From JAKAXG01 sp035702985 (GTDB lineage Bacteria; Actinomycetota; Acidimicrobiia; Acidimicrobiales; Palsa-688): a stretch of 19,254 bases of DNA. The notes beneath the pieces were generated by a model. It saw nothing but the letters and a program-made list of their open reading frames with translations. It had not been told where the DNA came from and searched no databases. Positions 15,341 through 19,254 of this stretch are shown here, in pieces. The stretch is from positions 1 through 19,254 of the forward strand of contig DASSZD010000118.1 of NCBI GenBank assembly GCA_035702985.1, given 5' to 3'. A program made the position numbers and the translations under genes. Numbering within the stretch: position 1 is the stretch's first letter; every line of letters starts with the position of its first letter.

Positions 15341-15612
15341 GAATCACGAAAGTAGTCGAAGGTAGTAGCCCGAAAGGGTGAGACCTCAGCGGCTGACCTG
15401 GTCTTTGACCCCACACCCGCCTGGCTCCCCCGGGGCCCGTGCGGCCCGCACCGGGAACCAGGACTTACTTCTAAGCCGCACCATGATCAGCAGCCGCAGC
15501 TGCCTTACGTGGGTCGTTTCGCCTGCGACTGGCATCGACTTTCAACCACAGACCCGCTGAGGCCCCGGGCCAGCCTACCCGCTGGGCGGCCGGGCACCGT
15601 CGGGCCGGCCGG
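15341..15612. other. 272-bp intergenic region with inverted repeats
   Basis: This is the longest non-coding stretch of the window. Apart from the promoter repeats at 15347-15380 it holds a bulged stem on plus (AGACC 15381-15385 with GGTCT 15400-15404, and inside it TCAGC with GCTGA), a small GGTC-TTT-GACC hairpin (15400-15410), and GTCG/CGAC plus GGCAGC/GCTGC stems on the minus strand within 15490-15535. Bases 15451-15560 are about 59% G+C by hand count, well below the flanking genes. A 25-codon ORF (15483-15560, plus) is present, but its third positions are not GC-biased, so it is probably not coding. Next to the isomerase stop, GGCCGG and CCGGCC arms around 15587-15611 could form a terminator hairpin. 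A small RNA or structured leader is possible; I recognise no known family. Confidence 0.4.
15347..15380 (-). promoter_or_regulatory. -10 box and direct repeats upstream of the response regulator
   Basis: Read on plus, the 10-mers CGAAAGTAGT (15347-15356) and CGAAGGTAGT (15357-15366) are adjacent tandem copies (9/10 identical), and a third related CGAAAGGGTG follows at 15371-15380 after 4 nt. On the minus strand the first copy contains TACTTT (15354-15349), a -10 box whose transcript would start within 2 nt of the GTG. A protein bound to the repeats would sit on the promoter. No -35 box is recognisable, consistent with activator dependence. Confidence 0.45.
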
Positions 15613-16662
15613 CTATCCGGCCAGGGCCGCCTTGAGCTCGCCCAGCACGGGCACCGGCCCCGGGTCCACCCCGGTCTCCACGGCCAGCCACAGCGACGTG
15701 TAGTCGCCGATCAGGATCAGGTCGAGCAGCTGGGCCAGGTCCCCGTCGCCGGCCGCCTGCACCTCCACGACGTCCGACAGCACCTCCCGCATGATCTCGC
15801 CCACCAGCTCGAAGCGCCTCCCCACCTGGGGGTGCTCACCCTCGTGGCGGAGGGTCACAGCGGTCACGATCTGGCGGGTGACGTCGCCGTTCTGACCCCA
15901 CCCGCACACCTCGTTGTGGCACAGCTCCGGCTGGGCGGACCACCAGGCGGCGGTCTTGGCGTTCTCGTTGATCTGGGTCTTCCAGCGCTGGGCGGCGGCC
16001 GCCCCGACCGCTCCCCCGCCCTGGATCAGGGGCATGGTGCGGCCGATACGGCGGGCCACGCGGGCCGCTTCGCTGCCGTCGCCGGCCGCTTCGATCTCGT
16101 CCCGCCGGCGCTTGAGCTGCTCCACCGCTGCAGTGATCCAGGTCCGGCCCCCGCGGTACAGGCCCAGGTGGTCCAGCACCACGAGCGGCGGGATGGCCAT
16201 GGCCCCCAGCGCAGCCCGGGGCTGGGGGATGTCCGGCACCGGGAACAGCGGCGCTCCCCACGAGTGGGCCAGCTCGCTCAGCTGCCCGCCTCCGGTGACG
16301 ACCACGACCCGGCCCCCGGCCGCCTCCGCATCGGTGGCGGCCTGCACCGTCTCCTCGGTGTTGCCCGAGGCGGACACCGCGAACACCAGCGTCTCGGGCC
16401 CGACGAACGCCGGGCACTCGTAGGACTTGCACACCACCACCGGGACCGGCAGCAGGGGCTCCGCCACGGCGGCGATCACGTCGCCGGTTATCCCGCTGCC
16501 GCCCATGCCCACCACCACCACGTTCTGGACGTCCCACGCTTCGATCTCGTCGGCGACCTCCGTGGCGAGCGCGGCGGCCTGCTCCACCTGTTCGGGCAGG
16601 CCGGCCGTCAACCCGAACATCCCGACGGTGTCGAGCCGGTCCGGGGGCGGGGCTTGGGTCAC
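15613..16662 (-). CDS. Bifunctional phosphoglucose/phosphomannose isomerase (SIS domain)
   Basis: The protein has 349 aa from GTG 16662, which overlaps the preceding stop by 4 nt (GTGA). It belongs to the SIS-domain PGI/PMI family, which interconverts fructose 6-phosphate with glucose 6-phosphate and mannose 6-phosphate. Visible are G-M-G-G-S-G-I-T-G-D (52-61), the phosphate-binding S-A-S-G-N-T-E-E (97-104), E233 in I-N-E-N-A-K and the catalytic His region P-E-L-C-H249-N-E251. Length fits the family. Placed after phosphomannomutase it completes a route from fructose 6-phosphate to mannose 1-phosphate for GDP-mannose. In mycobacteria the equivalent gene (Rv3256c) sits beside manB and manA, and may have lost activity in some lineages; here the listed residues are intact. 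Confidence 0.88.
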   Translation of the reverse strand: MTQAPPPDRLDTVGMFGLTAGLPEQVEQAAALATEVADEIEAWDVQNVVVVGMGGSGITGDVIAAVAEPLLPVPVVVCKSYECPAFVGPETLVFAVSASGNTEETVQAATDAEAAGGRVVVVTGGGQLSELAHSWGAPLFPVPDIPQPRAALGAMAIPPLVVLDHLGLYRGGRTWITAAVEQLKRRRDEIEAAGDGSEAARVARRIGRTMPLIQGGGAVGAAAAQRWKTQINENAKTAAWWSAQPELCHNEVCGWGQNGDVTRQIVTAVTLRHEGEHPQVGRRFELVGEIMREVLSDVVEVQAAGDGDLAQLLDLILIGDYTSLWLAVETGVDPGPVPVLGELKAALAG

Positions 16663-16913
16663 GAACCGGTTCCCGGCGACTCGCTCCAGTTGGGGGCGAT
16701 CCCCTCGGCCTCCGCCCTGGCGGCCAGCCGCCCGGCTTCGGCGTCGTCGACCACCTCGGCCTCGTCGATCAGCATCACCGGGATGTCATCGGTGATGCGG
16801 TAACGCATGCGCAGCCGGGGGTTGTACAGCGTGTCCTCGTCGGCGAAGTACAGCAGCGGCCCCTTGTCCTTGGGGCAGGCCAGTATCTCCAGCAGCTTGG
16901 GATCAAGCGCCAT
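16659..16913 (-). CDS. Trm112-like small protein
   Basis: The protein has 84 aa from ATG 16913. The N-terminus L-L-E-I-L-A-C-P and the later I-P-V-M-L-I-D-E-A identify the Trm112p-like (YcaR) family. Trm112 in eukaryotes activates methyltransferases; the bacterial role is unclear. The typical bacterial zinc ribbon has four cysteines, but only C13 is present here: the partner positions read K-D-K-G, and the later pair is missing. This reduced form is what I expect beside actinobacterial manB genes. The start overlaps the manB end by 11 nt and the stop overlaps the isomerase start by 4 nt, so its dose is tied to those enzymes. Confidence 0.85.
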   Translation of the reverse strand: MALDPKLLEILACPKDKGPLLYFADEDTLYNPRLRMRYRITDDIPVMLIDEAEVVDDAEAGRLAARAEAEGIAPNWSESPGTGS

Positions 16914-18309
16914 GGGTGGTGTCAGTCCCTTCGGTCTCGGACGGGGCGATCAGGGCCAGCACCTCGGCGGTGTGGGCCTGGCAGGAGGCCCGGTCGGCGG
17001 CCTCCAGGTTCAGTCGCAGGAGCGGTTCGGTGTTGGACGGGCGGAGGTTGAACCACCAGTCGCCGAAGTCCACCGTGAGCCCGTCCAGGCGGTCCTGCCG
17101 GGCCGACGAGTAGTGCTCGGCCACCGCCTCGATGACCGCCGCCGGGTCCCCGACTTCGGTGTTGATCTCGCCGGAGTCGGCGTAGCGCTCGAAATCCCGG
17201 CGGATCTCCGACAGCGGACGCCCTTCCCGGCTCAGCACCTCCAGTACCACCAGGGCGGCGATCGACCCGGAATCGGCCCGGAAGTTGTCCCGGAAGTAGT
17301 AGTGGCCGGAGTGCTCCCCGCCGAAGAGGGCGTCGGTGTCGGCCATGACGGCCTTGATGTAGGAGTGACCGACCCGGGTGCGGACCGGGGTCCCGCCCCG
17401 CTCCTTGATGATCTCCGGGACGGCCTTGGAGCAGATGAGGTTGTGCAGGATGGTCGCCCCGGGGTGCTTGTCGAGCATGGCGGCGGCGACCATGGCGGTG
17501 GTGGTCGAGCCCGAGACCGGCACCCCCTGGTCGTCCACCAGGAAGCAGCGGTCGGCATCACCGTCGAAGGCCAGCCCCACGTCCGCCCCCGTCTCGCGGA
17601 TGCGGGCCTGCAGAGCCACCAGGTTCTCCGGCTGGATCGGATCGGCCGGGTGGTTCGGGAAGGTGCCGTCGAGCTCCTGGAACAGGATCTGGAGCCTGAA
17701 CGGCAGCCCCTCGAACACCGCCGGCACCACGTGACCGCCCATCCCGTTGGCCGTGTCGGCCACCACCTTGAGCGGGCGCAGCACCGAGGGGTCGGCGAAC
17801 GACCGGACCTTGGCGGCGTAGTCGCTGAGCACGTCGGCGTGGCTCACCGACCCCCGGGGACCGCCGGGCCGGGGGGCGGGGGCCGACCCCGACAGCGACG
17901 CCATCACCGCCCGCTTGATCTCCTGCAGCCCGGTGTCGGCGCCGATGGGCCGGGCGCCGGCCCGGCACAGCTTGATGCCGTTGTACTGGGCCGGGTTGTG
18001 CGATGCGGTGAACATGGCGCCCGGGGCGTTCATGCTCCCCGACGCGAAGTACATCTCGTCGGTGGAGCACAGGCCCAGGTCCACCACGTCCACCCCGGCG
18101 CTCGTCGCCCCCTCGGCGAAGGCGCGCACCAGGTCCGGCCCGGAGGGTCGCATGTCCCGGGCCACCAGCACCCTGGGGACGTCGGCGAAACGGGCGAAGG
18201 CCTCGCCCACCGCCCGGGCCAGGTCGGCGTTCAACTGGTCGGGGACGGTGCCCCGGATGTCGTACGCCTTGAAGATTCGGTCCAGATAGGTCAGATCGGG
18301 GGCAGCCAT
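16903..18309 (-). CDS. manB: Phosphomannomutase/phosphoglucomutase ManB
   Basis: This four-domain alpha-D-phosphohexomutase converts mannose 6-phosphate to mannose 1-phosphate for GDP-mannose. Counting from ATG 18309 (468 aa, the usual length) it has the phosphoserine loop T-A-S103-H-N-P, the Mg site D249-G-D-A-D253-R, the sugar-specificity loop G-G-E332-H-S334-G-H and the phosphate-binding R423-P-S-N-T-E-P, all intact. The N-terminus I-F-K-A-Y-D-I-R-G fits ManB and supports this ATG as the domain start. The reading frame continues upstream without a stop into the membrane protein, so the product may be made as part of a fusion. Alternatively transcription begins at a TAAGGT -10-like box (18320-18325) 10 nt upstream, giving an almost leaderless manB. 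Confidence 0.95.
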   Translation of the reverse strand: MAAPDLTYLDRIFKAYDIRGTVPDQLNADLARAVGEAFARFADVPRVLVARDMRPSGPDLVRAFAEGATSAGVDVVDLGLCSTDEMYFASGSMNAPGAMFTASHNPAQYNGIKLCRAGARPIGADTGLQEIKRAVMASLSGSAPAPRPGGPRGSVSHADVLSDYAAKVRSFADPSVLRPLKVVADTANGMGGHVVPAVFEGLPFRLQILFQELDGTFPNHPADPIQPENLVALQARIRETGADVGLAFDGDADRCFLVDDQGVPVSGSTTTAMVAAAMLDKHPGATILHNLICSKAVPEIIKERGGTPVRTRVGHSYIKAVMADTDALFGGEHSGHYYFRDNFRADSGSIAALVVLEVLSREGRPLSEIRRDFERYADSGEINTEVGDPAAVIEAVAEHYSSARQDRLDGLTVDFGDWWFNLRPSNTEPLLRLNLEAADRASCQAHTAEVLALIAPSETEGTDTTHGA

Positions 18310-19254
18310 GCGCCCCGGAACCTTACCGTCCTCGTCCAGCTCCGCCCAGGTGATGACCCGCCGGCGCCGCCGGCCCGGGCGGTAGCCGACCGGGGGAGCC
18401 TTCCAGAAGTAGCCCACCGCGCCCAGCGCCAGGATGGACAGGATCAGGCCGATCCAGTCGACCGGTGTCCGGCCGTAGGTCAGCGTCACGTGCGAGGCGG
18501 TGGGGACCACCACCATCAGGTTGGGGGTCACCCGGTACACCCCCCTGGCCCCGCTGACCTGCCAGTTGGGGAAATACGACATCCGCACCAGGACCGGCAC
18601 CCCGGTCTGGTCCACGTTGAACGACACGGACTGGTTGGTCTGGTGGACGTCGGACACCTGGACGGGCGGCAGGGGGACGTGGGGCAGGGTGGTGGCCCCG
18701 GGCGAAACCCGGGCCCAGTTCTTCGGCCCGGACTGGGCCTCGTACACGTCCCACCGGGTCGGGTCGAGATACCAGGACTCGGAGGGTTTGAGCCAGGTGC
18801 GGGCGGTGACCCCCTTCATGACCACCGGCTGGTTGGCGAGCGGCGTCACCAGCTGGGAATCCAGGACCTCGTAGATCTTCCAGGTCCGCTGCTCGACCCG
18901 CGAGCTGGAACCGCTGGTGTAGGTCACCGGGTACGGCCCGACGGTGGCCACCAGGCGCAGGTTGCTGTCGGCATCGGCCGCGGCCTCGATCTTGGGGGTC
19001 TCGGCCATGAAGTACTTGACCCCGAGCATCTGCAGGTGGCTCACCCCTTCGGCCACGTCGGGCCCGCTCGGGTAGTCCAGGCCGCGTACCGGGTTGGAGG
19101 GCTGCTCGGACAACTCGGCGGCGTTGAGGAAGTGGTAGGGGGTGGTGGCCGACGACTCGTAGTACAGGCCCTCCTGGGAGCCGATGCACCCGTGGGTCCA
19201 GTACGGCAGCAGCATGAGGGCGTCCGGCGTGCCCATCTGGTCCAGTTCCGGCTC
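18310..19254 (-). CDS. C-terminal part of a large membrane protein, in frame with ManB
   Basis: The frame is open to the window edge, so the N-terminal membrane part is outside. The 315 visible residues are mostly an extracytoplasmic region: L-L-P-Y-W-T-H-G-C-I-G-S-Q-E-G-L-Y-Y-E, H-L-Q-M-L-G-V-K-Y-F-M and W-K-I-Y-E-V-L, then beta-rich sequence and one transmembrane helix (W-I-G-L-I-L-S-I-L-A-L-G-A-V-G-Y-F) followed by a basic R-rich tail. The 'G-V-K-Y' and 'W-x-I-Y-E-V' patterns resemble the soluble ends of YfhO-like and related GT-C-fold glycosyltransferase proteins; no finer assignment is possible. After the R-rich tail 16 more residues lead to the manB ATG with no stop. A cell-envelope sugar-transfer role fits the manB context. 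Confidence 0.6.

Noticed and set aside
15483..15560. A 25-codon plus-strand ORF in the intergenic region as a leader peptide
   Set aside because: Third codon positions are not GC-biased, there is no ribosome-binding site or good promoter, and no plus-strand gene follows.
1..19254. Mobile element, phage, CRISPR or tRNA content
   Set aside because: I found no transposase, integrase, direct-repeat array, terminal inverted repeats or cloverleaf sequence in either strand by eye.

Overview
This is a dense, very GC-rich bacterial window. Codon third positions are almost all G or C, genes overlap or nearly abut, starts are often GTG or TTG, and several genes appear leaderless (a TANNNT -10 box 5-10 nt before the start codon, no Shine-Dalgarno). 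Together with a DUF732 lipoprotein, a group II truncated haemoglobin of the mycobacterial GlbO type, and the ManB / Trm112-like / SIS-isomerase gene order, this points to an actinomycete (Actinomycetota). A deep-branching class such as Acidimicrobiia is my guess from general gene content, not something the sequence proves. I see no rRNA, tRNA, CRISPR array, transposase or phage gene; the window looks chromosomal.

Layout. 1-1300: the end of a zinc-ribbon plus FHA protein, converging on a DUF732 lipoprotein with a 26-bp perfect palindrome between them. 1700-2210: a divergent promoter region, a possible 24-codon leaderless leader ORF and a truncated haemoglobin. 2223-5848: a three-gene operon with overlapping ends: a soluble PRC/MgtE_N/CBS protein, an NRAMP-family permease with an altered metal site, and an alpha/beta hydrolase. 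5850-11481 (minus strand): secA, prfB, ftsE and ftsX, a core block for protein export, translation termination and cell division. 11594-14640: two paralogous DUF2079 membrane proteins pointing at each other, their 3' ends overlapping by 121 bp through a tandem repeat that is read on both strands. 14657-15340: a NarL/LuxR response regulator just upstream of the second DUF2079 gene, probably one operon. 15341-15612: a 272-bp intergenic region with direct and inverted repeats. 15613-19254 (minus strand): the C-terminal part of a large membrane protein that reads in frame, without a stop, into phosphomannomutase ManB, followed by an overlapping Trm112-like gene and a bifunctional phosphoglucose/phosphomannose isomerase.

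How they fit. The last block supplies mannose-phosphate interconversion for cell-envelope glycans. The large membrane protein and the two DUF2079 proteins resemble GT-C-type polytopic envelope enzymes, so the right half of the window reads as a surface-polysaccharide neighbourhood. The PRC/MgtE_N/CBS plus NRAMP pair looks like a split divalent-cation transporter, probably for magnesium, in which the sensor and the permease are separate proteins. The most unusual points are the membrane protein-ManB read-through, the NRAMP/MgtE pairing, the dual-coding overlap of the DUF2079 genes, and the repeat-rich promoter region of the response regulator.
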